64,000 nucleotides of DNA from Cercophora sp. LCS_1. Its lineage: Eukaryota > Ascomycota > Sordariomycetes > Sordariales > Lasiosphaeriaceae. The notes beneath the pieces are model-generated. The model did not search any database and had not been told where the DNA came from. It saw only the letters and a list, made by a program, of their open reading frames with translations. The position numbers were made by a program, and so were the translations under genes. Shown here in pieces: positions 9,613 to 19,871 of the stretch. The stretch covers positions 124,001 to 188,000 of the forward strand of contig JAPZLL010000001.1 of the NCBI GenBank assembly GCA_036250225.1. Direction: 5' to 3'. Numbering within the stretch: position 1 is the first letter of the stretch; each line of letters opens with the position of its first letter.

Positions 9613-11927
9613 ATGTCTCATTCCGACTCCTCCCACGATCCTTGGTCCTTTCCTGCTCCCGACTTGCGCCTCTCACCTGCACCGACAAAAAAGACAAGGC
9701 ATTCAGCGAATGGAAGCGCGCGACAATATCTCGACCCTGCCTGTTATGAGCAAAAGAGAGTACCTCGGCATATACATTCCTTTTGCGGAGGGGGCCAAGG
9801 AGATCTTGTTCCGGCATGAGTACGCCAGGACTATCTTGATTCATTTGAGATCGGCCCAGGTTTCAGCTTGCAGGTCCGTCTCGAGTATGCCCGCTGCCGT
9901 GTCAGCGAGTGGTATGACCAGTGGTTCACGGAGTGCCTGTGAGAAAACTTTGGCAGATGGAAACAAAAGGATGCCGGAGGGCCATGATGGTTTGGGCATC
10001 GTCAGACGAGAAGAGTTGGACACGGGTAGTCACTGGGTACCTATCTATCCAGCAAGCTTTTTGTAGCATCCATACCAATATCGATGCGATCGGAACGCCT
10101 TTGAAGTGCATTGAAAAGTCATCTGACTCCGACGAGGGCGTCCACATCCCCGGCCTTCAAGTGTCGCTACAGCCGAAGCCAGCCCCGTCTCGGAAATATC
10201 CTCAGGGCAAAATCTTGACGCCCGCTTCGACCAGTTTTGACGCTTCGATTTTCAGCCCTCACTCAATCGAGCTCCTGAGTGCCCCGTACCGGGTGGTTAC
10301 GCCTCCACGGCCTGCCGATCTTGACAGCCACAACGACGCGGACGCCAAGCGCCTCACCCTTCTATACGGAAAACCGCTAGTGGATGCTGTTGCCGATACA
10401 CTCGGCAACTATTTCCCCGGGGAAACACTCTCTTCGTTCGAGCTTCACTTGACCACGCGCTATCTCTCAGACGACGTCTCGACAGACCGTCACCCCACCT
10501 TGTTCATCATCACTCCTGAATTCCTATGGGAGAGGTCTTAGGCCATGATTTGGGAGGCTGTTGTGAGGGACATCAAGTCCAAGGCAGACGCAATCACGAG
10601 TCAAAACCTATTGAGTGTTGAGATGGTGGACGGCTTCGAGGAGCGCCCACCCTTTCGTTTTCCGCATCACGAGCTCACTGTGTGGTTGGCGCATGGCCGA
10701 GCATTCGACAGCCACGCCGGGGGCTACCAAGTCCTCCCCTTGACCCGGATCCCGTACAGCGAGATGAAATCGTACGCCGAGACGACTGGCTGCGACCTCA
10801 TGGCGACGTACAGCAACAAAGTCAACTCTGGCGCCGACATCAGTGCCGCGAGATTCACCGACGAGCCAGGCGGTGGGATCGCCAACCCGCTCTTGGGCAC
10901 ACTCGGCTGTTGGCTGGAGGTGGTCTTCAAAGACGGGAGCACCAAGGTTGTCGCCCTGACAAATTGGCATGTTGTCCGATCTGCATTCCATGGTTTCCGA
11001 AAAAAAAACCCACCAGCCCGGGGTATCAAGGCTCTGAGTTGCAAGAATACGACAGACTTGGCTTTAGGCCCATTCCGGCTGGCACGCAGCTCCCCCCGGC
11101 CACGCCGGTTCGCCCCTCAACCGCAGCACCGGCTACAGACGCAGCGCCGCCCCAGCCCCATATCCCGTCGCTCATCCCCAGGCGGTCACCAGATATCCAG
11201 CATCCAGCACGCAACCGACATAACCTACGGGTAACGTATGCCCAGAACACCATCAACAACCAGATGCCTCTCACCTCAGGCGACTCATATGACGAGATGC
11301 AAAAACGGCTCGACCGGTGGGTGTCTTTCTTTGACGATGGCAAACACCACCTGGGTCGTGTTTGGATGGGCTCTGGGTTTATTCGCCGAAGAGTTGGGGT
11401 TCTCTAGCAGAATCTCGACTGGGCGCTTATTGAAACCACAACAGCCGGCACCGGCGAGCCTGAGGCCGGTCCTTCCAAAAAGCCCCCCAGCACGCCACGG
11501 AAGAACACCGGCAAGGGCAAAGGCAAGGCGTCCAATTCCGGCTCCCTTCCTCTTTCCCATCGCCGCTCCTCTGACATTCCTCCCCAGTCCCCTCCTCATC
11601 ACCCCGTCCACATCCCGAACCGACGGTCTTGCTGGCACTCCCAAGACTGGCGACGTTATTCCCCACATCGACAGCGTCCCTGTCAATCCCAGGACTGTCC
11701 GGTCCAGCAGCAATATGCACGGTATCGGGGCCCCTCGCCGCATCCGGCCGATGCTGGATCCCGCAAAGCACAATCCTCGCCTTACGACCCCTTGCCGAAG
11801 CGTGTTTGTCAAGGACCAGACGGATCTGGCCCTGCGCCCAGGCGAAGTTTTCGACGAAGCGGGTTCCTTTTGGGTTGGAGTGGCCGTAGATGGCCACTGG
11901 CTGTGCCGGTTGTGCTGGGGGCGTTGA
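9613..11927 (+). pseudogene. decayed gene: shared repeat domain plus trypsin-like serine protease domain
   Basis: An ATG at 9613 starts MSHSDSSHDPWSFPAPDLRL, and frames then alternate. A long frame, 9921-10541, ends in TAG (10539-10541) and continues in the same frame to ~11060: GKPLVDAVADTLGNYFPG, then LTTRYLSDD, HPTLFIITPEF, stop, AMIWEAVVRDIK, and finally GTLGCWLEVVFKDGSTKVV plus ALTNWHVV. ALTNWHVV matches the His segment of trypsin-like folds. After a frameshift near 11060 come FFDDGKHHLGRVWMGSGF and an in-frame TAG (11405-11407), then NLDWALIE, the Asp segment common in fungal members. A further frame change leads to RPGEVFDEAGSFWVGVAVDG, which may be a degraded GDSG Ser segment, stopping at 11925-11927. 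Several breaks make it non-functional. At least one upstream stretch also looks protein-like once TGA is ignored (WYDQWFTECL, then ENFGRWKQKDAGGP). Confidence 0.6.
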
Positions 11928-12733
11928 TCCTTGTGCCTGTGCCTGAGCGGCGCGAGCATCTGCTTGCTGGGAAAGGTCCGGTATTGTTGTTGGCGATGGT
12001 CCCGCTGTGCCCGCAGTCCGGGTTTTGGGATGTCTTGACGGTTCCTTTGCTGGTTTGGTCATGATGTTGGGAATGCCACACGTTTTCTTGTTGTATGTCT
12101 CCGTTCGCTGGTAAAGCCACGTCGTCACGGCGCCGGCCAGATTTTTTCTCAAACCTTGTTTGGCCCGTGGTATCCGCAACGGCCGTAACGGTCGGATGAG
12201 CCAATCTTTCAAAATCCTATTCTTTCCTGGGATCCTGCGCCATGCTGCAGATGCCGGAGGGGATTGCCATGGAGAAAAGGGGTAAGGTTGGTGTGTTTAC
12301 AAAAGTGGGGCTTTTCAGGGGAAGCCAGCGAGCTGAACACAATAATGTCATAGTCTCCAATTCTTGAAGCCCCACGCACCCACTCAATTTGAGTTGAGGA
12401 GTTCTATCCTACTCCTAAAAGCTATTATGGTATGTTTGTGGTCTATTACGGTGATATAGTGGTTCTCCACATGATTGGCGAGCCCAGGGCCGCTGTACTT
12501 ATTCCCACGAGGTCAATTCTCTGTACGAAGGCATCGTGAGCCAACCTCGCAACATTGACGACGCTCAGCACAGCAATGCGTTCAATTGCGCCATGCTTTT
12601 GAGACCTTTCCCAAAACGCCCTTGCGAGAATCGTCAATGAACCCCATACTGGCCGAAATCGGAGGCAGCCTCCGCTGCGCCACGCCGGCCCCCAAACTGG
12701 CCTCAGCCTGACCAACATCCCTCAAACCCATCT
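11928..12733. other. intergenic between the decayed protease and the HET gene
   Basis: No convincing gene on either strand. It presumably holds the HET gene promoter. Confidence 0.4.
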
Positions 12734-15421
12734 ATGGCCTCAGCCCTGCGCATCCACTCTCGCTCTAAATATCACACTTCAAGAAAAATGCCCGTCATCA
12801 ACTTAGCCAGCTCCTCAAAGCGTCCAAGCAAGGGCGGCTCACCACCATGCGAATCCGGGTCTGAATCTGATTCTGAATCCGAAACGCCAAGGCAAAAGCG
12901 GCCAAGACACGACAACCCCAACATCTCCCCTCTTTGCACGGAATGCCAAACCCTCGATCTCTACCTCGACCGCTTTTTTGACTTCTCCACTGAGTTTTTT
13001 AAGCGGACTCGTAAAGGTGAGCCCTATCAAGGCTGGAATGGAAGGGAGCTCGAACGACCACACTCGTCTGTCAGAAGAGAAAACGGCCGCTACTTTGTTG
13101 AGGACGCGTTCCATTTCCACAATTTTGAAGGCCGCCTGCGGGAGGACGCAACATGCCCCCTGTGCCAGTTCTTCAGGTCGATGAGGGTGCAACCGGACGA
13201 GCATGAGCGGTTTAAGCTGATTGCCCTCCCCAGCAGCGAAAGCTGGCTGTTCCGGCTCGACATACTCCGCGAATCTTCGGTGTGGGATGAAGCTGAGGAT
13301 TCCGCTTTCATGGCTGTTGTTCCGGACCTTGAGTGGCTCCCGCAGGGGGGTCATGAACCCACGTGGATCGAGAGGCATTTCCCGTCGGTAGGGATGATCC
13401 AACGCGCGAAGGCGGAAGAACCGGGAGAACCTGATCGCTGGGTGCTGGCTCGTCCACGGGAGCTACAGGGCTGTGCCGACATGGCCCTTGTCCGAGAGTG
13501 GCTGGGTATCTGTCGACTGAGACACGGAAACACTTGCAAGGCCAGAACCTCACACGAAACTGTCGAACGGGGGTTCAGGCTCATCGTCTGCGAAGCGGAT
13601 CCTCCCAAAGTAGAGACACAGCCATGGGGCACGGCGTATGCTGCGTTGAGCTACGTCTGGGGGACAAATCCGGAGGACCTGGTCGAATGGCCGAAAACCG
13701 TACTCGATGCTGTTGCCGTGACAAAGGAGATCGGACTGCGGTACCTCTGGATCGACAGACTCTGCATCAACCAGTCAGATGCGGACGAAAAAACATACCT
13801 CATCTCCAAAATGGCGACCATCTACGAGGGCGCCGAAGTGACAATTGTTGCGGCGGCCGGAAACGGTGCCGGAAATGGGCTTGCCGGGGTACGGACGACA
13901 CCCCGAAGGTCGCAGCCCAAGCACACGCTCAGCAGTGGAAGCAAGCTCCTCTCGACGGTCCGCGATCCCCGCCACGACATCCTCGAGTCGAGTTACTGGA
14001 CCCGGGGCTGGACGTACCAAGAAGGGATTCTTTCCAACAGACGCATTGTTTTCACTGAACACCAGGTTTACTGGGAGTGCCGGAGCATGGCCGCCCAGGA
14101 GAGCATTATGACTACGTTTTTCCAGACGCCTTTGGCGGACGATCATGGCGACAATAATGACACCCACTCTAGGAACGAGGCGAGCGGCGATGGAGATGGT
14201 GGTGTCGTTGGCAATGGTGACATGGCGGGACATGAAGGGCAAGAGTTCGTGATGGCCGACTTCATGCTGACCGGAATCTTCAAAAGCGATGCCTACAGCG
14301 GGGGCTCAGCAAGCAACCAAGCAAGTCTCGTCATCTTCGATGATGACCCTTACCGCCTTGACTACGGGTTTCCACCCCATCTCAGGGGTTCCCTTCGCGC
14401 CCAGCTTCGAGGGCTCAACGAGCATATCCGGGCGTATTCCAACCGGCGGTTGACCCAGGAAACGGACGCTCTCCCAGCCTTCATGGGAATCACCAGTATG
14501 TACGGGAGCTTACCAGGGTTGTATCTCCTTCATGGCTTGCCACTTTGGCTGCAAGGAAGCACCAAAGCATGCTCCGCAACACAGTTGACGTTTGCCTTAT
14601 CAGCCTGCACCTGGTACCACCGCAGAAGCATGCGAGCTGCCCAAATGTTCATCTCGGAGCCTTGCAACCGAAGAAGTCACCTCCCCTCTTGGAGTTGGGC
14701 AGGATGGGACGGGCCGGTTTCATGGCGGGCGCCTCCGGCCATTGAACATTGTTCAATCATGGCGGATTTTATCGAGGCCATTACGAATGGAGAGCCTCCG
14801 AACCCGCTGTGGGCTGCCGAGCTTCGCCTTTGCAACTCTGTCCCCATGAAGTCGGGCATCATGCCGCCGCGGACCATGGCGCTCAGAGACTGCCATTCTC
14901 CTGATGCTCTAGACGCAGAGCGCCCTGATGCGATCGTGCTCCAGGACCCATATGTGTTGAAAGACTCAGTACGTTCCAAGGTCGTCAAAAGAGGAAACGA
15001 TTGGTATTGGGGAGACTCGGTCGGGAGGGTGGGAAGGACCGTCCATACAGGCGAGTCCGTTTCGTGGGATCAAGAACAATACCGGATCGGGAAACGGCTA
15101 TCATTTGTCGCCTTGAGCGTAGAAATGACTGAAGAACAATGGACGGAACAGCACCTCACCGGTGAGCTGATGAGCGTTCTCTTGTGGGCGACGAGGTGGG
15201 TCGACAAAGAACAGAGTGGCCATGGAGGCGCCCATTTCATGACCCTTCGGAAGGTGCGAGACTTTAGTCCCGGCGTCACCTGCTGGGAGAGGGTTGGCGT
15301 CGTGTTCTTGGTAATTCCCAACTGGGCACTCGACAAATTACGCGTCGATGAGGATTTGTCGAAAAAGGACAACGCTTGGATCCCGGTCAAGAAATTAGAG
15401 ACGGTCATCGTCATTCAATAA
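12734..15421 (+). CDS. HET-domain (heterokaryon incompatibility) protein
   Basis: Single exon of 895 residues; a second in-frame ATG lies at 12788. The N-terminus is Ser/Arg-rich with a basic nuclear-signal-like stretch (PRQKRPRH). A CTEC pair (residues ~68-71) and a CPLC pair (~135-138) look like the Zn-binding head seen in many fungal HET proteins. The HET domain spans ~300-440: YAALSYVWG, then LRYLWIDRLCINQSD, then KMATIYEGAEVTIVAAAG, then SYWTRGWTYQEGILSNRRIV, covering the canonical motif blocks. The ~400-residue C-terminal part has no recognised domain. HET proteins trigger programmed cell death when incompatible strains fuse, and the partner-sensing part is usually outside the HET domain. 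It sits beside a degenerate protease locus and at the edge of a gene-poor stretch. Confidence 0.93.
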   Translation: MASALRIHSRSKYHTSRKMPVINLASSSKRPSKGGSPPCESGSESDSESETPRQKRPRHDNPNISPLCTECQTLDLYLDRFFDFSTEFFKRTRKGEPYQGWNGRELERPHSSVRRENGRYFVEDAFHFHNFEGRLREDATCPLCQFFRSMRVQPDEHERFKLIALPSSESWLFRLDILRESSVWDEAEDSAFMAVVPDLEWLPQGGHEPTWIERHFPSVGMIQRAKAEEPGEPDRWVLARPRELQGCADMALVREWLGICRLRHGNTCKARTSHETVERGFRLIVCEADPPKVETQPWGTAYAALSYVWGTNPEDLVEWPKTVLDAVAVTKEIGLRYLWIDRLCINQSDADEKTYLISKMATIYEGAEVTIVAAAGNGAGNGLAGVRTTPRRSQPKHTLSSGSKLLSTVRDPRHDILESSYWTRGWTYQEGILSNRRIVFTEHQVYWECRSMAAQESIMTTFFQTPLADDHGDNNDTHSRNEASGDGDGGVVGNGDMAGHEGQEFVMADFMLTGIFKSDAYSGGSASNQASLVIFDDDPYRLDYGFPPHLRGSLRAQLRGLNEHIRAYSNRRLTQETDALPAFMGITSMYGSLPGLYLLHGLPLWLQGSTKACSATQLTFALSACTWYHRRSMRAAQMFISEPCNRRSHLPSWSWAGWDGPVSWRAPPAIEHCSIMADFIEAITNGEPPNPLWAAELRLCNSVPMKSGIMPPRTMALRDCHSPDALDAERPDAIVLQDPYVLKDSVRSKVVKRGNDWYWGDSVGRVGRTVHTGESVSWDQEQYRIGKRLSFVALSVEMTEEQWTEQHLTGELMSVLLWATRWVDKEQSGHGGAHFMTLRKVRDFSPGVTCWERVGVVFLVIPNWALDKLRVDEDLSKKDNAWIPVKKLETVIVIQ

Positions 15422-15933
15422 CCGCCTCAGGCTGTGTTGTACCCGAGCTCCAAGAAAAGTAGTGTTACGAAGAGGACGGTGGTGAATGTGCACAAAGAAG
15501 GGTGACAACTGCGGTCGAGTATTTGCGAAGTTAGTTGTGCCTCTCCCAAGCTCCAAGTCTGGGGCTGCTCTGCACCCCTCTTCCATCACACCCCCGTCGT
15601 ACCTTCCACGTTGGCCTTCGACCATCAGGGCTCCCTATCCCTCACCCACCCACACCCGGCTCTTTCCCTCCCAATGTTCTTCGGTCCTTACGCCTTGTCT
15701 TTCACAACCCAACTCGGTCCAGCATCGGCTCAGTTCTCCCGCGGCGTATCTGCGCGACAGCGGTGTGCCGACGCGGGAAGAGGACGTACTGCCCCTACAA
15801 ACACGACATCACGCCCAAACTTCGCGAACCACATATAGCTTCAGTCAAAACCATTGACCCATTAACATATCCCCAGGGTATCCCACACGCCAAACATCAA
15901 TACGTACACATTCCAAAACAACCACCTCGCACC
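15422..15933. other. convergent intergenic region
   Basis: Lies between the HET gene and the convergent membrane-protein gene. No supported gene; the C-rich frames here have no protein character. Confidence 0.5.
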
Positions 15934-17141
15934 CTACCCAGGCAACTCGGCCGTCCTCGCCTCCCCAACAGGCAACTCAACCCGTCCAAACCCAACCGGC
16001 ATCTCCTTACTCGCGGGACTAGTCGGCATCTCCTTGCTCAACGGACTGGTCGCAACCTCCTTACTCATCGGGCTCGTCGGCATCTCCCCTCCTCCCACCC
16101 CAGTAACAGCCGACACCGGCACCGGCGTCGTCGTCCCTCCCGACAACGGACTCACACTAACCGGTGGCGGTGTATTCGACACGGGCGCCGCCGCAACATG
16201 CGTCGCCGTTTCAACCACCGCGTCCTTGGAACCCCCTCCGATCGGCGAATCAGGGCCCTCAGGCTCGTGTTTTGCAGCGGGTAGATACGAACCCCGGTCC
16301 GGGCCGGCGCGTCGGTTGCGGAAGAACATGTAGAAGACGATGATGACGACTATCCCAATGACTGCGAGGCCGCCGACTACGCCGCCGACGACGGCGCCGA
16401 CTGGTGTGGCGGTTGCTGGGGCGGGGGAGGAATCGGGGGTTGTAGTAGGGGTTTGGGTTGGGGAGGTAACCGGGGTGGACGTTGTCGAGTCGTAGGCGAA
16501 CCGGGGCTCTGCGTCGAGGATGGATTGACCCGAGAAGATCTTGTCGTAGCAATTAAAAAGGGTGAAAATGCGGTTCGGGGTGGCGGTTGTGGACCAGAGG
16601 TAGGTTGCGCAGTAGGGGTAGACTTGGTCGCTGAGGGGATGTCAGCTTGGGTTTGAGGAAAAGGGGAAGTGGGAACGAACCAGCAGGTTGTCCCTTCGGT
16701 GCGGGTATCGCAGGCGGGGTTGTCAAAGTTTAGACAAGTGGTTGAGAAGGACGAGGTCGTGCAGTCTTCGGAGACGCAGCAGTCGCGGAAGTCGCCGATG
16801 TTGGCGCATGTTCGGCCGGGTGGGCATACGAAGGCGGCGCCTGGGAGTGTTAGCTGGCGGCTGACAGAGAGCTGAGGGACTGAGGACGCACCATCCTCGG
16901 GGTAGAACCCGCAGGTCTCGATACCGATGGTGGTATCGACTTGCCGCTTGCCGAAGCGGAGGTCAAACCTCGGGGCGTCTGTCGGCCGGTGCGATATTTT
17001 GAGGTGCGTCCATTGATCCGAGCCGGCGGTCTGTGTCGGCGCGGATGGGGTCCAGTTCGCATCTCTCGGGAACGGCCGTCTTGCCGTTGCGCCTCCGAGC
17101 AAAAGCGCCAACACCAAGGCGCTCCCGCTGGACATAATCAT
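15934..17141 (-). CDS. Cys-rich single-pass cell-surface membrane protein
   Basis: Three exons, 17141-16892, 16840-16681 and 16630-15934, encoding 368 residues. Intron 1 (16841-16891, 51 bases, GTGCGT to CAG with GCTAAC branch) is a multiple of three and could be overlooked. Intron 2 (16631-16680, 50 bases, GTTCGT to CAG with CTGAC) is needed to reach the membrane segment. The protein has a signal peptide (SSGSALVLALLLGGATA), then a region with paired Cys (CPPGRTCANIGDFRDCC, then SEDCTTSSF, then NPACDTRTEGTTCC, then YPYCATYLW), a Ser/Thr/Pro-rich stalk, a membrane helix (VGAVVGGVVGGLAVIGIVVI) followed by RNRR, and a Pro/Ser-rich cytosolic tail with repeats (PTSPMSKE, ATSPLSKE, PTSPASKE). The layout fits a cell-wall sensor or adhesion-type protein. 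The extracellular Cys pattern is not assigned to a named domain. Confidence 0.83.
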
Positions 17142-18256
17142 CTCACCTCACTGTCTGTCTGATCTTTCTCGGACCAATGCGCACGAACACAGAGTTCTGA
17201 CAGCACAAGAGAGGTCAAACGAGAACGACTTGCCCTTCGGGCTCTCGGGGGCATTGTCACATTTGTATGTCTGCCCCGAACATATCACATCGTGTGTCAG
17301 TGGCGGCCGGGGCATGGCATCCCCTCGTGCCAGCCTCATCTTGAGTCTACATCTGGAAAGGTTCGTGCTGACACTCGCTGACAACCTAGGTCGGCGCGCA
17401 CCGTGAGAACCTGGTTGATGGCGCTTGGCGCCGCCGTGATTGGTTGCTCCGGGCACCTGTCGTGATGCGGGACCCCGGCTTTGCGGGCGGAGATTCAGGG
17501 GGGTCGCTGTAACGCGTTTCCGCGTTTTGACGTCTGCCAAAAATAATGAGCACGGGCTGTCTTGTCCCCGAGTTCAGGAAGCCACTTTCTGTAGGGCTGG
17601 ACGAGGGTGCCGATTTTCCGTTTGAGAACGGTTGAGGGATCATTGATCGTGGAGGGATTCGCTTGTCTCAGCCGACGAAGGCAAGCGATTCTTGCCTTCC
17701 TGTGATGCTCTTTCTTTGCGTTTGCTTTGCCGTTCTCCGGCCCAGACTCTGGGAGATTTGAGGAGAAGCAAAAGTTCCTGGCATCCCAGACAAAGTCCCA
17801 AATATGGCTGCCTGGCGGTACGTATCGCAGACCGAAATGACATCCCAGCTCCCGGGACAGGGCATCATCCCTGACGCCGTGTAGAGCCCAAGGGGACGGC
17901 CCGACAACCCCCTCGCAACACCGATGTCCGAGTTGAGGTAGGTTGCCCGTTCCCGACTGGACACACCCGAGCCACATCCGGCCCGGCGTTGGTAGTTTTT
18001 CTCCCCACCCCGGAGCCGAAGCGTCGGGAGCACCCCGCCAAACCCGGCGCTTAGCCAACAGGGCGACGAAGCGCTGTGACGCCGCCTTCGAAGGATCCAA
18101 CCAATTCCCAGTCGTACAGAGGACGCAAGTCTCCTGAAGAAAGGGGACCAAAGTGACCGATTTGCGGGCAAAATCGTGGGAATGCAAAAGTGCATAGCAG
18201 CAAAAACACAAACCCATGCCCCACAGGGGTGGAGGATAAGGGGCAAAAATAGAAGA
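17142..18256. other. intergenic region upstream of the membrane protein gene
   Basis: One 240-codon minus-strand frame (17495-18217) exists but has no motif, an odd composition and no conserved look. I do not call it a gene. The rest is probably promoter. Confidence 0.4.
18245..18249 (-). terminator. RNA polymerase III terminator of tRNA-Thr
   Basis: Five T on the minus strand, seven bases after the tRNA 3' end. Confidence 0.6.
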
Positions 18257-18328
18257 TGCCCACTATCAGAATCGAACTGATGACCTTATCATTACTAGTG
18301 ATACGCTCTACCACTGAGCCAAGCGGGC
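18257..18328 (-). tRNA. tRNA-Thr (anticodon AGT)
   Basis: On the minus strand the acceptor stem GCCCGCT pairs with AGTGGGC (one G-T), with discriminator A. The D-arm is GCTCAGTGGTAGAGC. The anticodon stem TATCA/TGATA surrounds loop CTAGTAA, giving AGT. The T-arm is ATCAGTTCGATTCTGAT. It is 72 bases with no intron. A T5 run follows on the minus strand (18245-18249). Confidence 0.95.
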
Positions 18329-19310
18329 TTGTTTGATGAAAACTCACGTCAACAATTGCACTTAAGTACAGTTGCCCGGTCCTGGGAATCCCACTTTCAA
18401 TTAAGTGAATCCATCAAGAAACACACATTGTTCGTTTGGCCCTTGCCAATGCGCACAGGCAAGAACAACATTTCCTTAACACTCTTCCCACACCTCTTCA
18501 AGACGACAGACAACAGATAACAGATATGCAGTGGCACAGGTCAGCTAGGTCACCTCTCACGATCGACCAAAAGCTGACACTTCATCCTGGCTCGGATCTT
18601 GTGAATATCAGTAGTACACCCTGAAGCAAGTTGAGACAGTTCCAGCCCCATTTATACACACGGCTTCTAAGAGGTGGCAACATCGTCAAACACGGAAATT
18701 CACTGCATTCTCGAAACCAAGTACCGAAACCAAGTATAACCGAAACCAAGTATAAGAGAGAGTGTGTTTGATTCAGATATAAAGAGCGATCTCAACCGAC
18801 TAGATCCATGAACTCGAGTTGATAATGAATGACAATGAAGGCCCCAAATTCCCCCTCCTGCTCTTCGACCTCATCGTCCTATCCTCAACAAACAATCCCT
18901 GACAACAACCTGAAAGCCAAAGATTGACACAACTGTCGGCCATCAAACGTTGCCTGCAACACTGCTGTCATATCGCTGAGAACATTCATCGCAACCATCT
19001 GGTTGGATGACTTCAGCCGGATGCCCAGTTCTCTCTGGAATTGATCAGGCAGACTGCCCAGAGCGAGCGCCCTAGGAGGGTGCCCTGCAGTTTTTCACCA
19101 CTGCCAGCAGCGGACGCCAGCGCGTCGTGTAACCACACCCAAACAGGGCAAAGCCGTGGGCAAACAACGATATCTGTTTTCATGGCCGAAGCCGTGAGTC
19201 CGATGTTAAAACAAAATGTTCAAAACGCTAATAAGAAGAAAGAGGCGAGTTTGCATGTATGAATAGGGAGTGTAAGTCAGGGGACATGCGGGGACATTCC
19301 AGGGTGGGGC
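18329..19310. other. intergenic between two tRNA genes
   Basis: No gene seen. A locally repeated phrase (CGAAACCAAGTA, three copies near 18714-18751) gives a short imperfect tandem repeat. Confidence 0.5.
18714..18751 (+). repeat. short imperfect tandem repeat (CGAAACCAAGTA-like x3)
   Basis: The motif CGAAACCAAGTA occurs three times in close succession with small spacer differences. It lies in non-coding DNA upstream of tRNA-Thr. Confidence 0.6.
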
Positions 19311-19315
19311 AAAAA
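19311..19315 (-). terminator. RNA polymerase III terminator of tRNA-Val
   Basis: Five T on the minus strand just past the tRNA-Val 3' end. Confidence 0.6.
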
Positions 19316-19317
19316 GA

Positions 19318-19391
19318 TGATCGAACCCAGGTTTGAACTGGGGACCTTCAGTGTGTTAGACTGACGTGATAACCAACTACACCATCCGACC
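19318..19391 (-). tRNA. tRNA-Val (anticodon AAC)
   Basis: The minus-strand acceptor GGTCGGA pairs with TTCGATC (two G-T), with discriminator A. The D-arm is TGTAGTTGGTTATCA. The anticodon stem TCAGT/ACTGA surrounds loop CTAACAC, giving AAC. The T-arm is CCCAGTTCAAACCTGGG. It is 74 bases without an intron. Confidence 0.95.
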
Positions 19392-19395
19392 ATTG

Positions 19396-19871
19396 ACTGA
19401 TGATGGGGATCTCGGTCCCAACTACCGCTTACATGCCTTGCTAGACTGCGGATGACGTACCGCCCCCAGAACCAGCCCAAAGCTAGCAATGCTTTTCGTC
19501 CCGAAGGCTTGAGTTACATGTTGCGGAGATCATTTATCGAACCCGAAAGTACCGCATCATTCCAAGATCAATTGGGATACGCGTAGAGTTCATCGGGATT
19601 CTTTTCCGGGGCGATGAAAGAGTGAGAGGGCTCATTCAAACAAGTGACAAGACATTCGGACGCTGAGCTCAGGGGCTGAAAATGAGAGCATTGTTCAGGA
19701 TCGGTTGGATGCTGGACGTTCGTCTGATGCAAACAGCCCTCCCATGGCACATGTGAAAACGTCTCATAATCCATCTGTGCGTATACTCAATGCAAGCCTA
19801 ATTCCACACCATAAGCCACCCAAACGACAAATGCAACCTATCCAAATCACACTGAACACAAAGTCTGGCCC
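19396..19871. other. intergenic, no gene seen
   Basis: Only short frames. Probably the 3' UTR of the glycosyltransferase gene. Confidence 0.45.

Noticed and set aside
17495..18217. 240-codon minus-strand frame
   Set aside because: No recognisable motif, irregular composition and no neighbour support. Could be a species-specific gene but the evidence is too thin.
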